Positions 1-8,601 of a DNA stretch of 64,000 bases are shown here, piece after piece; the stretch's first letter is position 1, and each line of letters opens with the position of its first letter. The notes beneath the pieces were generated by a model, which was not told the origin of the DNA, did not search any database, and worked only from the letters and a program-made list of their open reading frames with translations. This DNA is from Kribbella caucasensis (lineage in GTDB: Bacteria; Actinomycetota; Actinomycetes; Propionibacteriales; Kribbellaceae). Position numbers and translations under genes: made by a program. The stretch is taken from NCBI RefSeq assembly GCF_004361855.1, contig NZ_SNWQ01000009.1:254165-318164 (forward strand). Direction: 5' to 3'.

Positions 1-1273
1 CCCCGGCTCCACCCTTCCCGTCCCCGGGCGCGCCCGTCCCGGCCCCATCTCCACCGGCGGTCGTCTTGTCCCCGCCGGCAGAACCCGCAGCACCAGTCCC
101 TCCCGCCGAAGCCGCCGCGCGGGCGTCGGTGGCGGGCGTGTCAACGGGACGGCTGGTTGGTGTGCCAGCCGGGCCGGTGGTTGGTGAGGTAGCGGGGCTA
201 GCGACCGGTGGGGCAGCGGGGCTGGTTGGTGACGCGGTTGGGTCGGTGGGTGATGTGCTGGCCTTGGCGGTGCTGGTCGGCTCACTTGGTCGTCGCCCGG
301 AGGGCGCGACGCCGGACCCCGCAGAAGCGCTTGCACCTGCGTTTGCGGAGGCAGCTGCTGCGGCGGTCGTGGCGGGCTTGGTGGGTCCGTCGGCGGAGGT
401 GGTGGTGCCTGGTCCCGTGGTTGGCGCGGGGCCGGTGCTAGTGCTGGCTTCGCTGGTCGCGGGGCCGGTGCTGGCTTCGCTGGTCGCGGGGGTGCCCGCG
501 GTGGTGGTCGGCGTGGTGCTGGGGCCGGTGGCGGTTGGCTGGCCGCTCGGCGGGGTGCTGGGGCCGGTGGCGGTTGGCTGGCTCGGTTCGCCGGTCGGCG
601 TGATGTCTGCCCTCTCCCGCGCTGCTTTGCTGGCAGCGGTTGGTGTTGCTGCACCCGGGGTGGCTGGCCGCTGTGTGTCCGCAGCGGGTGCGGGGGTTGA
701 GGAGTCGCCCGTGGGGGTGGGCTTGGCCTGGGGGCGGAGCGGGGTTTGTGGGGGAAGCGGGGTCTGGGCGGGCATGGGCGTCTGCGACGGCATGGGGGTG
801 GGCTTGAGCGCTGCGGGCCGTGCTGACTCCGCGGCCGGGGGAGTGGGCTCAGTTGCCGGGCGCGCGGCCGTTGAGGTTGCTTCGGCTGCCGGGGGCGCTG
901 GGGTGGACGTCGCTTCCGCTGCCGGGAGAGCTGCCGTGGGGGTCGCTTCCGCTGCTGGGGTCGCGGTTGTCGGAGTCGCATCCGGTGCCGGGCTGGCGGA
1001 CTCGGCTGCTGGGCTGGTGGATGGCGCGGCGGGTGGGGTGGGAGTGGTGGACTTCTTGGTGGCGGTGGTCTTTTTGGTGGGGCGGCGGCGGGGGGTCTTC
1101 TTGGCGGGTGGGGTGGGGGCGGGCTGGTCCTGGGGGGCGGGTGCGGGGGGTGTGGCCGGGGTGCCGGCCTGGTCCTGGGGAGTGGACGGGCTGGAGGGCT
1201 GGTCTTCGGGAGTGGACGGGGTGCCAGCCTGGTTGTGGGGGGTGTTGCTGGAGGGCTGGGTCGCGTCGCTCAT
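1..1273 (-). CDS. Partial protein with a long Pro/Ala/Thr/Ser-rich disordered N-terminus
   Basis: An open frame begins at ATG 1273 and runs off the left edge without a stop, so only about 424 N-terminal residues are visible. AAGGAG stands about 8 nt upstream of the ATG. The protein starts MSDATQPSS and is almost entirely Pro, Ala, Thr, Ser and Gln, with one basic patch near residues 55-72 (PAKKTPRRRPTKKT) like the lysine-rich tails of histone H1-like proteins. Short internal repeats recur (PAAEAT; QPTATGPST). No membrane segment or folded domain is visible. It lies downstream of valS on the same strand, behind two hairpins. Function unknown: the folded part, if any, is outside the window. A plus-strand frame covering the same bases is Gly/Val/Ala junk and was rejected. 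Confidence 0.6.
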   Translation of the reverse strand, partial: MSDATQPSSNTPHNQAGTPSTPEDQPSSPSTPQDQAGTPATPPAPAPQDQPAPTPPAKKTPRRRPTKKTTATKKSTTPTPPAAPSTSPAAESASPAPDATPTTATPAAEATPTAALPAAEATSTPAPPAAEATSTAARPATEPTPPAAESARPAALKPTPMPSQTPMPAQTPLPPQTPLRPQAKPTPTGDSSTPAPAADTQRPATPGAATPTAASKAARERADITPTGEPSQPTATGPSTPPSGQPTATGPSTTPTTTAGTPATSEASTGPATSEASTSTGPAPTTGPGTTTSADGPTKPATTAAAAASANAGASASAGSGVAPSGRRPSEPTSTAKASTSPTDPTASPTSPAAPPVASPATSPTTGPAGTPTSRPVDTPATDARAAASAGGTGAAGSAGGDKTTAGGDGAGTGAPGDGKGGAG

Positions 1274-1370
1274 CGGGGGTGCTCCTTGGGACTGGCCTGG
1301 GATCGCCTGGGTCGCCCTGATGGTTCCATATCGGGCGGCTGGTCTCGCAGCGTAGCTGTTGGTGTGAAAC

Positions 1371-1483
1371 CAGTAGCGTCCGCCTCCCGAGTAGGGACGG
1401 ACGCTGGCGAGCCGGTCGGCTGGGAAAGGCAGTAGCGTCCGCCTCCCGGGTGGGAGACGGACGCCAGCGAGCCGATCGGGTGG
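1371..1483. repeat. Two tandem ~50-bp direct repeats, each containing a hairpin
   Basis: The stretch 1371-1423 is repeated at 1430-1483 with about 90 percent identity. Each copy starts CAGTAGCGTCCGCCTCCCG and ends with GCGAGCCGRTCGG. The second copy ends two bases before the valS stop codon. The duplication therefore doubles the terminator of valS. Confidence 0.8.
1375..1464 (-). terminator. Twin hairpins after valS
   Basis: The first hairpin pairs AGCGTCCG (1375-1382) with CGGACGCT (1398-1405), with an inner TCCC/GGGA stem. The second pairs GCGTCCG (1435-1441) with CGGACGC (1458-1464). No T-tract follows, which is common in actinobacterial terminators. They separate valS from the next minus-strand gene. 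Confidence 0.55.
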
Positions 1484-1484
1484 A

Positions 1485-4028
1485 TCAGAGGGTTGCGACG
1501 ACGGAGACGGACTCGGCGGTGTCGTCGGGGCTCCAGAGGATCTCGCCGGTGATCCGGCCGGCGGCGCGGAGGTCGGACTCGGCGCGTTCGGCGAGGGCGA
1601 GGCGGGTGGCGGGGCCGGCCACCTCGACCTTGGAGACCTCGGTCTTCATCGAGACCTGGGCGGTGGACTTGGCGCCGCGGATCCCGGCGAGCACCTCGGC
1701 GACCGCGTCCAGGACGGCCGGGTCCTGGTCGGTGACCGCGAGGTCCGTGTCGGGGACCGGCCAGCTGGTCCGGTGGATCGAGCCCTCCTGCCACCAGGAC
1801 CAGACCTCTTCGGTCGCGAATGGCAGGTACGGCGCGAGCAGGCGCAACTGGACCGACAGGGCGACAGCGAGTGCGGCCTTCGCCGAAGTGGCGGCGGCTT
1901 CACCCTGTCCGCCGTACGCGCGCTCCTTGACCAGCTCGACGTAGTCGTCGCAGAACGTCCAGAAGAACCGCTCGGCGACCTCGAGCGCGCCGGTGTAGTC
2001 GTACCGGTCGAAGGCTGCTGTGGCCTCGTCGACTACCGAGCGGAGCCGCTGCAGCATCGCCAGGTCGACCGGCACGGTGACGGCCGACGGGTCGATCGTG
2101 GTGGCGCCGAAGCCGAGGACGAACTTGGACGCGTTCAGCACCTTGATCGCGAGCCGGCGGCCGACCTTCATCTGCGACTCGTCGAACGGCGAGTCCAGCC
2201 CCGGCCGGGCCATCGCGGCGCGCCAGCGGACCGCGTCCGAGCCGTACTTCTCCAGGATCTCGGACGGTACGACCGCGTTGCCCTTGGACTTGGACATCTT
2301 CTTGCGGTCCGGGTCGACGACGAAGCCGGAGATCATCGACCGCGCCCACGGCAGCGTGCCGTTCTCGAAGTTGGCCCGGACGACGCGGGAGAACAACCAG
2401 GTCCGGATGATCTCGTGCGCGTGCGTGTTCAGGTCCATCGGGAAGGTCCGCTGGAACAGGTCGTTGTCCCGCTCCCAGCCGCAGACGATGTGCGGCGTGA
2501 GCGACGAGGTCGCCCAGGTGTCCATCACATCGGGGTCGGCCTCGAACCCGCCCGGCTTGCCGCGCTGCGACTCGTCGTACCCGGACGGCGCCTGCGAGGT
2601 CGGATCGATCGGCAGATCCTCTTCGCGCGGCAGCAGCGGGTGGTCGTAGTCGGGCTCGCCGCTGGCGTCCAGCGGGTACCAGACCGGGAAGGGGACGCCG
2701 AAGAAGCGCTGGCGGGAGACCAGCCAGTCGCCGTTCAGGCCCTCGACCCAGTTCAGGTACCGGTGCTTCATGTGCTCCGGGACCCAGGCCAGCTCGTTGC
2801 CCCGGTCGATGAACTCCGCCTTGAGATCCGCGTCCCGGCCGCCGTTGGTGATGTACCACTGCCGGGTGGAGACGATCTCGAGCGGCTTGTCACCGTTCTC
2901 GTAGAAGTTCGCCATTCGGGTGGTCGGCTTCGGCTCGCCGTCCAGGTCGCCGCTCTCGCGCAGCTTCTCGACCGTCAGCTCGCGCGCGCTGAAGATTGTC
3001 TTGCCCGCCAGCTCGGCGTACAGGTCGGAACCCTCCAGCCAGGATGGGGTCTCGCGCAGCAGGCGGCCGTCGCGGCCGATCACCGTGCGGACCGGGAGCT
3101 GCAGCTCGCGCCACCACTGGACGTCGGTGAGGTCGCCGAAGGTGCAGCACATCGCGATACCGGCACCCTTGTCGGGCTCGGCCGCCGGGTGCGGCAGGAC
3201 CGGGACCTCGACGTCGAACAGCGGTGTCTTGACCGTCTTGCCGAACAGGCCCTGGTACCGCTCGTCGTCCGGGTGGGCGATCAGGGCGACACACGCCGGG
3301 ATCAGCTCGGGCCGCGTGGTCTCGATGTGGACGGGGCCGTGCTCGGCGTGGAAGGCGATCCGGTGGAAGGCGCCGGGGTAGTTCCGCGCCTCCAGCTCAG
3401 CCTGGGCGACCGCGGTCTGGAACGTGACGTCCCACATCGTCGGCGCCTCGGCCAGGTAGGCCTCGCCGCGGGCGAAGTTGCGCAGGAAGGCCCGCTGCGA
3501 CGTCCGCCGGGAGTCCTCGGAGATCGTCGTGTACAGGTACGACCAGTCGACGCTCAGACCGACCTGGCGCCACATCGCCTCGAACGCCTGCTCGTCGATG
3601 TGGGTCAGCTCGCCGCACAGGTCGACGAAGTTCTGCCTACTGATCGGGACCTGCTTCTTCGGGTCCGGCTTGGCCGGTGGCTCGAACGACTGGTCATAAG
3701 GCAGGGACGGGTCGCAGCGGACACCGTAGTAGTTCTGCACCCGGCGCTCGGTGGGCAGACCGTTGTCGTCCCAGCCGATCGGGTAGAACACCTTCTTGCC
3801 CCGCATCCGCTGGAAGCGCGCGACCAGGTCGGTGTGGGTGTAGCTGAAGATGTGCCCGACGTGCAGCGATCCGGAGACGGTCGGCGGCGGGGTGTCGATC
3901 GAGTAGACGTCCTCCCGTGAGGCCGTCCGGTCGAAGGCGTAGGTCTCCTGCTCCTTCCATACCGCAGCCCACTTCTCCTCGAGGCCTTCGAGGGTGGGCT
4001 TGTCAGGAACACGGGACGTATCGGTCAT
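1485..4028 (-). CDS. valS: Valine--tRNA ligase
   Basis: This class I aminoacyl-tRNA synthetase charges tRNA-Val with valine in the cytoplasm. The HIGH motif is HVGH at about residues 56-59 (GSLHVGHIF) and KMSKS is intact (KKMSKSKGN) near residue 573, followed by the anticodon-binding region. Length is 847 residues, normal for the shorter actinobacterial ValRS type. I chose ATG 4028 (MTDTSRVP) over an upstream in-frame start at 4052, because the extra residues (MTTTTIVR) look like leader and would run close to the divergent folC start. It is divergent from folC with a 74-bp gap and is followed by twin hairpins. Confidence 0.96.
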   Translation of the reverse strand: MTDTSRVPDKPTLEGLEEKWAAVWKEQETYAFDRTASREDVYSIDTPPPTVSGSLHVGHIFSYTHTDLVARFQRMRGKKVFYPIGWDDNGLPTERRVQNYYGVRCDPSLPYDQSFEPPAKPDPKKQVPISRQNFVDLCGELTHIDEQAFEAMWRQVGLSVDWSYLYTTISEDSRRTSQRAFLRNFARGEAYLAEAPTMWDVTFQTAVAQAELEARNYPGAFHRIAFHAEHGPVHIETTRPELIPACVALIAHPDDERYQGLFGKTVKTPLFDVEVPVLPHPAAEPDKGAGIAMCCTFGDLTDVQWWRELQLPVRTVIGRDGRLLRETPSWLEGSDLYAELAGKTIFSARELTVEKLRESGDLDGEPKPTTRMANFYENGDKPLEIVSTRQWYITNGGRDADLKAEFIDRGNELAWVPEHMKHRYLNWVEGLNGDWLVSRQRFFGVPFPVWYPLDASGEPDYDHPLLPREEDLPIDPTSQAPSGYDESQRGKPGGFEADPDVMDTWATSSLTPHIVCGWERDNDLFQRTFPMDLNTHAHEIIRTWLFSRVVRANFENGTLPWARSMISGFVVDPDRKKMSKSKGNAVVPSEILEKYGSDAVRWRAAMARPGLDSPFDESQMKVGRRLAIKVLNASKFVLGFGATTIDPSAVTVPVDLAMLQRLRSVVDEATAAFDRYDYTGALEVAERFFWTFCDDYVELVKERAYGGQGEAAATSAKAALAVALSVQLRLLAPYLPFATEEVWSWWQEGSIHRTSWPVPDTDLAVTDQDPAVLDAVAEVLAGIRGAKSTAQVSMKTEVSKVEVAGPATRLALAERAESDLRAAGRITGEILWSPDDTAESVSVVATL

Positions 4029-4102
4029 GCGCACAATCGTAGTGGTTGTCAAGGGGTGCTTCCGACCGGTTATCCACAGCCCTCACTAGACTCGGACTCC
4101 TG

Positions 4103-5464
4103 ATGAGCGATCTCACGTACGCCGAGGTGTCGGCGAAGCTCCAGGCGCGCTGGCCGGAGCACAAGATCTCACCCACGCTGGACCGGGTCCGGCGGCTCAC
4201 CGAGCTGCTCGGGGATCCGCAGAAGGCGTACCCGGTGATCCACCTGACCGGGACCAACGGCAAGACCTCCACGGCGCGCATGGTCGACGCCCTGCTGCGC
4301 GAGGCGAACCTGCGGACCGGCCGGTTCACCAGCCCGCACCTGGAGTCGGTCCGGGAGCGGATCACCCTGGACGGCGAACCGATCAGCGAGGAGCGCTTCG
4401 TCGAGGCGTACGCCGAACTCGAGCCGTACCTGGACGTCGTCGACGCGGAGTCCGAGCACCCGCTGTCGTTCTTCGAGGTGATCACCGGGATGGCGTTCGC
4501 GGTGTTCGCCGACGCCCCGGTGGACGTGGCGATCCTGGAGGTCGGCCTCGGCGGCACCTGGGACTCCACCAACGTCGCCGACGCGGCCGTCTCGGTGATC
4601 ACCCCGATCGCCGTCGACCACGCGCACCTCCTCGGCGGCGACCCGGTCACGATCGCGGGTGAGAAGGCCGGGATCATCAAGCCGGGCGGTACGACGGTGA
4701 TGGCGCAGCAGAGCCTCGAGGTGTTCGAGGTGCTCCTGCGCCGCGCGGCCGAAGTCGGCGCCCAGGTCGCCCGCGAAGGCATCGAGTTCGGCGTGATCAG
4801 CCGGTCTGTGGCGGTCGGCGGCCAGTTGATCTCGGTCAAAGGCCTGGCCGGCGAGTACGAGGACATCTTCATGCCCCTGCACGGCGAGTACCAGGCGCAC
4901 AACGCAGCCACCGCACTCGCTGCGGTCGAGGCGCTGCTCGGCGCCACCGAGCAGACCGAGGGCCGGGTCACCACCGAACTCGTCCAGGCGGGCTTCGCCG
5001 AGGTGACGAGCCCCGGCCGGATGGAAGTGGTCCGCACCAGCCCGACGATCATCGTGGACGCCGCGCACAACCCGCACGGCGCCGAGGCGACCGCCGCGAC
5101 CGTGTCCGAGGCGTTCGCGTTCCAGCCGCTGATCGGCGTACTGGGCTGTATGAAGGACAAGGACGTGTACGGCGTGCTCGAGGCGTACGAGCCGATCATG
5201 GAAACCGTCGTCTGCACCCGCAACTCGTTCGTCCAGCGGTCGATGCCGGCCGAGGAACTCGGTGAACTGGCGATCGAGGTGTTCGGCGAGGACCGGGTCC
5301 TGGTCCGGCCGAACCTGGTCGACGCGATCGACGACGCGATCCGGCTGGCCGAGGAGAACGCGATCGCGCTCGGCACCGGCGGCGTACTGATCACCGGATC
5401 CGTGATCACCGCCGGCGAGGCCCGCAAACTCCTCGTCCGCCGGCCGAAGGAGAAGACCTCATGA
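4103..5464 (+). CDS. folC: Folylpolyglutamate/dihydrofolate synthase
   Basis: This Mur-ligase-family ATPase adds glutamates to folates and in many bacteria also makes dihydrofolate from dihydropteroate. The N-terminal P-loop is GTNGKTST near residue 50, and the DAAHNPHGA segment marks the C-terminal Mur domain. Length is 453 residues, typical for FolC. ATG 4103 (MSDLTYAEV) is preferred to an upstream in-frame codon at 4046, which would extend across most of the intergenic region. It overlaps the DUF4233 gene by ATGA at 5461-5464, so the two are probably translationally coupled. Confidence 0.95.
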   Translation: MSDLTYAEVSAKLQARWPEHKISPTLDRVRRLTELLGDPQKAYPVIHLTGTNGKTSTARMVDALLREANLRTGRFTSPHLESVRERITLDGEPISEERFVEAYAELEPYLDVVDAESEHPLSFFEVITGMAFAVFADAPVDVAILEVGLGGTWDSTNVADAAVSVITPIAVDHAHLLGGDPVTIAGEKAGIIKPGGTTVMAQQSLEVFEVLLRRAAEVGAQVAREGIEFGVISRSVAVGGQLISVKGLAGEYEDIFMPLHGEYQAHNAATALAAVEALLGATEQTEGRVTTELVQAGFAEVTSPGRMEVVRTSPTIIVDAAHNPHGAEATAATVSEAFAFQPLIGVLGCMKDKDVYGVLEAYEPIMETVVCTRNSFVQRSMPAEELGELAIEVFGEDRVLVRPNLVDAIDDAIRLAEENAIALGTGGVLITGSVITAGEARKLLVRRPKEKTS

Positions 5465-5796
5465 GGTCGCTGGCGTCGATCGTGCTCGGCTTCGAGTCGA
5501 TCGTGATCGCGCTGTCCACGATCGTGATGATCTCGATCGCCGACGTCGACCCCGCTGTCGCGCTGTCGGTGTGCCTGGGGCTCGCGGCGCTGGCGATCGT
5601 CGCGACCGGGCTGCTCCGCAACCAGGTCGGCTACGTCCTCGGCTGGATCGTCCAGGCCGGCGCGATCGGCCTCGGCTTCGTCGTACCGGTGATGTTCGTG
5701 CTGGGGCTGGCGTTCGGCGCGTTCTGGGTGATGGCGATCGTGCTCGGCCGCCGGATCGAGGAAGCCAAACGCGCACATCAGTCCCAGGCCGGTTAG
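5461..5796 (+). CDS. DUF4233 membrane protein
   Basis: A 111-residue protein with four hydrophobic segments (around residues 5-28, 33-50, 54-70 and 72-95) and a short basic C-terminus. It matches the small DUF4233 integral membrane proteins that commonly sit between folC and ndk in Actinobacteria. Its start overlaps the folC stop (ATGA), and ndk follows after 49 bp on the same strand. No biochemical role is known to me. The family call rests on context and membrane pattern, not on a catalytic motif. Confidence 0.85.
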   Translation: MRSLASIVLGFESIVIALSTIVMISIADVDPAVALSVCLGLAALAIVATGLLRNQVGYVLGWIVQAGAIGLGFVVPVMFVLGLAFGAFWVMAIVLGRRIEEAKRAHQSQAG

Positions 5797-5845
5797 GCTC
5801 AGCCGCCCAAGGCCCGCCCGTCGAAGAGATAGAGAGAGAAGAGAT

Positions 5846-6256
5846 ATGTCGCAGCGCACCCTCGTCCTGCTGAAGCCCGACACGGTACGCCGTGGTCTGG
5901 TCGGCGAGGTCCTCGGCCGGTTCGAGGCGAAGGGACTGAGCATCGTCGCGATGGACCTGCGCACGATCGACGGCGACCTGGCCGACCAGCACTACGCCGA
6001 GCACGTCGAGCGGGACTTCTACCCGCCGCTGCGCACGTTCGTCACCAGTGGCCCGCTGGTCGCGCTGGTGCTCGAAGGTGACGAGGCGGTCGAGGTGGTC
6101 CGTGCGCTCAACGGCGCCACCGACGGCCGGAAGGCGGCACCCGGCACGATCCGCGGCGACCTCTCCCTGTCCAACCGCGAGAACCTCGTGCACGGCTCGG
6201 ATTCGCCCGAGTCCGCCGAGCGCGAGATCAAGATCTGGTTCCCCGACCTCCCCTGA
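5846..6256 (+). CDS. ndk: Nucleoside diphosphate kinase
   Basis: Transfers the gamma-phosphate of ATP to nucleoside diphosphates through a phosphohistidine. The N-terminal RTLVLLKPD strand, the catalytic His in NLVHGSDS (about residue 116) and the downstream SAEREI helix are all present. The 136-residue length is normal. A purine-rich stretch (GAGAGAGAAGAG) lies before ATG 5846. It ends 14 bp before a long inverted repeat that separates it from the convergent lipid-synthase operon. Confidence 0.97.
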   Translation: MSQRTLVLLKPDTVRRGLVGEVLGRFEAKGLSIVAMDLRTIDGDLADQHYAEHVERDFYPPLRTFVTSGPLVALVLEGDEAVEVVRALNGATDGRKAAPGTIRGDLSLSNRENLVHGSDSPESAEREIKIWFPDLP

Positions 6257-6270
6257 AGCCCTAGTGCCCC

Positions 6271-6338
6271 GTTAGCGTCCGAAGAACCGAGCGCTATGGC
6301 CCACAGAGCGCTATGGCCCTCAGTTCTTCGGACGCAAC
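6271..6338. terminator. Bidirectional terminator between ndk and the lipid-synthase operon
   Basis: A perfect 13-bp stem pairs GCGTCCGAAGAAC (6275-6287) with GTTCTTCGGACGC (6323-6335), extended by GTT/AAC past one bulged A. The 35-nt loop contains two copies of GAGCGCTATGGCCC. Position between convergent genes suggests termination from both sides. Confidence 0.8.
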
Positions 6339-6344
6339 GAGGTG

Positions 6345-7503
6345 TCAGCGGGCGAGCAGGTTGACGAGGCGGTCGGCGGCGGTGCGGGTGCCGCCGGCTG
6401 AGTGGAACGATCGGGCGATCCGCTCGGCCGCCGCGCGGTAATCGGCCTCCTGATCCAGGACGGCCTCGATCGCGGCCGCGAGTTGAGCGGCGCTGACCCG
6501 GCCGAACCGGACTCGCACACCGGCCCCCGCGTCCGCCACCTGCCCGGCAACGATCGGCTGGTCGTCCCGAATCGGCGCCACCACCAACGGCAATCCGTGC
6601 CAAAGCGTCTCGCACACGGTGTTGTGCCCCGCGTGGCACACCACCGCGTCGACCCGTTCCAGCAACGCCAGCTGTGGCACGTGATCCCGCACGAGAATGT
6701 GGTCACGACCCTCAGCACCGAGCACGCCCGCCGGATCCACCACGATCGCGCGGACCTTCCCGGCCAACCCGGCCAGCGCCTCGACCGCAGTACGAAGGAA
6801 TCGCTCTCCCAGCATCGTGGTTCGCCGTACCCAACGACACCAGCACCGTCGGCGTCCCGTCCTCGAACCACTCCCACGGGAAATCCGACGAGGCCGGCCG
6901 CGCACCGATCGAGGGCCCGACAAACCACACCAGCCGATCGGCCAGGTCGACCGACCCGACCAGTTCGCTGGTAGTAAACGCCAGTACGCCGTGCGGTGAG
7001 AACCGCGGATCCGCAGTACCGACCCCACCCGCGATCCGCCCACGCAGCTCGCCCAGCAACCCGTCCAGCCAAGCAGCCACCTTCGGCATGCTCGCCAACG
7101 GATCCGTCAGCTCAGCCGACGTCGTCGCCGAGGTCACCCACGTGAGCCCGAGCTGGTCAGCGATCAACCCACCCGCGATCGCCTGCTGATCCGCGACCAC
7201 CACATCCGGCTCGAAAGACTCAAGAGCCGAACGCACCCCGCCCGCCATCGCATCGGCCAACGGGATCAACACCTGCTCCCACAGGAACTGCAGCGCGGCC
7301 GGACCCTTCAACTCCGGCGGCCGCTCAACCTCGACAGCATCGCAATGAAAGACCGTCGCGGACGAGCCCACCAAAGCCCGCACCAGCGAACCATGACCAG
7401 CCCACGCGACCTCATGACCTCTGGACGTGAGCTCAGCACCCAGCCCGACGGCCGGATTGATGTGCCCCACCAGCGGCGGTACGACGAACAGGAAGCGCGC
7501 CAC
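6345..7503 (-). pseudogene. MGT/YjiC-type glycosyltransferase, frameshifted
   Basis: The first ~220 codons from GTG 7503 encode the N-terminal half of a GT1-family UDP-glycosyltransferase (FVVPPLVGHINPAVGLGAEL, then PTVLVSLGTANHDAG). The C-terminal half lies in another frame and carries the nucleotide-sugar signature CHAGHNTVCETLWHGLP and DDQPIVA. A single extra base near 6807 breaks the frame: removing it restores DAGERFLRTAVEAL and gives an enzyme of about 385 residues, the normal family size. Its start abuts the stop of the upstream hydrolase (TAGGTG), so it is the last gene of the lipid-synthase operon. It could be a true pseudogene, a programmed shift or a sequencing error; I cannot tell which. 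Confidence 0.8.
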
Positions 7504-8289
7504 CTACTCGGCCTCCACCAACGACTGTTCCCGGACCCAATCGAGCACCAACGCCGACACCTCACCGGTCCGCTCGATCAGCACCGAATGCCCTTGGTCA
7601 GGCAGTACGACGACCCGGCAGCTGGCCAGATTCGCCTTCAGGAAATCGACCTGTTCCATCAGCACCGACTCGTCGCCGTACAGCGCGAGCACCGGGCACT
7701 TCAGGTCGGCCAGCCCCTCCTCGATCGTCCGGCTCACCAGCACGTCCTCGGCGATCGTTGTCAGCTGCAACAACTTCGCCGCACCCCGGGACAACCGGGC
7801 GGTGTGCCCGCCGCGAGCCTCCCGGATCAACTCGATCGTCTCCTCCTGGGCCAGCCACGGTTTCGCCCGTGCCAGCCCGTCGCCGAGCCGTTGCGTCCAC
7901 GATTGGACCGGCGGCTCGGCCTCGATCGCGGTGATGCTAGCGACCAGCGAGGGATGAGCAGCCGCGAGGCCGAAGGCGATGCTGCCGCCGTACGAGTTGC
8001 CGACCAGATGCACCGGCTGGGCGACTTCCAACGCAGTCAGCAGCCCGGCCAGATCGTCGACGTGCTGCTCGAGCCGGTAGCCGGTGGCCGGCCGGGTCGA
8101 CCGCCCGTGACCGCGCAGGTCGTACATGATCACGTCCAGCCCCGCGGCGGCGAAGGCCGGCCCGAGCGTGAAGTAGTAGCTGGCCAGGCTGTCGTACAGC
8201 ATCCCGTGGATCAGTACGACGATCGGCGCCGGACCCTCAGGGGACAGACGCTGGACGTGGAGGTCGATTTCGCCGACGCGGATCTGCAT
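7504..8289 (-). CDS. Alpha/beta hydrolase, possible product-release esterase
   Basis: A 261-residue alpha/beta-hydrolase-fold protein. Visible signatures are the oxyanion strand VVLIHGM, DLRGHGRS, the nucleophile elbow GNSYGG (Ser99) and the catalytic His in DQGHSV (His234). It lies 5 bp after the free ACP gene and directly before the glycosyltransferase, inside the lipid-synthase operon. A role in hydrolysing the acyl-ACP product or in tailoring is an inference from position. The sequence looks more like a general esterase or epoxide-hydrolase-type enzyme than a classical type II thioesterase. Confidence 0.85.
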   Translation of the reverse strand: MQIRVGEIDLHVQRLSPEGPAPIVVLIHGMLYDSLASYYFTLGPAFAAAGLDVIMYDLRGHGRSTRPATGYRLEQHVDDLAGLLTALEVAQPVHLVGNSYGGSIAFGLAAAHPSLVASITAIEAEPPVQSWTQRLGDGLARAKPWLAQEETIELIREARGGHTARLSRGAAKLLQLTTIAEDVLVSRTIEEGLADLKCPVLALYGDESVLMEQVDFLKANLASCRVVVLPDQGHSVLIERTGEVSALVLDWVREQSLVEAE

Positions 8290-8294
8290 GGGAG

Positions 8295-8594
8295 TCAGTC
8301 CACGTTCCGCAGGGCGGTGAGCACGAACTCGACCAGCTCGCCGACAGTCAGCGCGATGATCTCCTCCAGCTCCTTGTCCGCGATGAAAGCGGCGAAGTTG
8401 ATCCGGCCGCCGTAGTGCTCGCGCAGTTCCCCGGACAGGCTGACCAGATCGATGCTCTCCAGCTCCAGATCGTCGTGGAACTTGGTCGCCATCGTGATGT
8501 CAGCGTCCTCCAGCCCGTACTCCTCGAGCAGCCCGCGCAGCATCGCCGCGATGTCCGCGAGGACGGTCGCCCTATCAGCCTGAATCACAGTCAT
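8295..8594 (-). CDS. Free-standing acyl carrier protein
   Basis: A 99-residue carrier protein of normal ACP size. The phosphopantetheine attachment site is Ser47 in DDLELESIDLVSL, followed by the usual recognition helix. It starts 7 bp after the KS-AT-DH-PPTase gene, whose own PPTase domain may prime it. Together with the ACP domain of the 12987-15098 gene it gives the synthase two carrier sites. It could hold a starter unit, the growing chain, or hand product to the hydrolase; the sequence does not decide. Confidence 0.9.
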   Translation of the reverse strand: MTVIQADRATVLADIAAMLRGLLEEYGLEDADITMATKFHDDLELESIDLVSLSGELREHYGGRINFAAFIADKELEEIIALTVGELVEFVLTALRNVD

Positions 8595-8601
8595 TGCGTC
8601 C

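Noticed and set aside
66..1355. Plus-strand 429-codon open frame
   Set aside because: Almost only Gly, Val, Ala and Trp; it mirrors the Pro/Ala/Thr-rich minus-strand gene, which has a proper start and ribosome-binding site.
1773..3920. Long plus-strand open frame opposite valS
   Set aside because: Antisense shadow of a strongly conserved gene; composition is Arg/Asp/Val-rich with no domain.
5846..6256. Riboswitch or structured RNA upstream of ndk or elsewhere
   Set aside because: I compared the longer leaders by eye with common riboswitch cores (cobalamin, SAM, TPP, glycine) and found no match.
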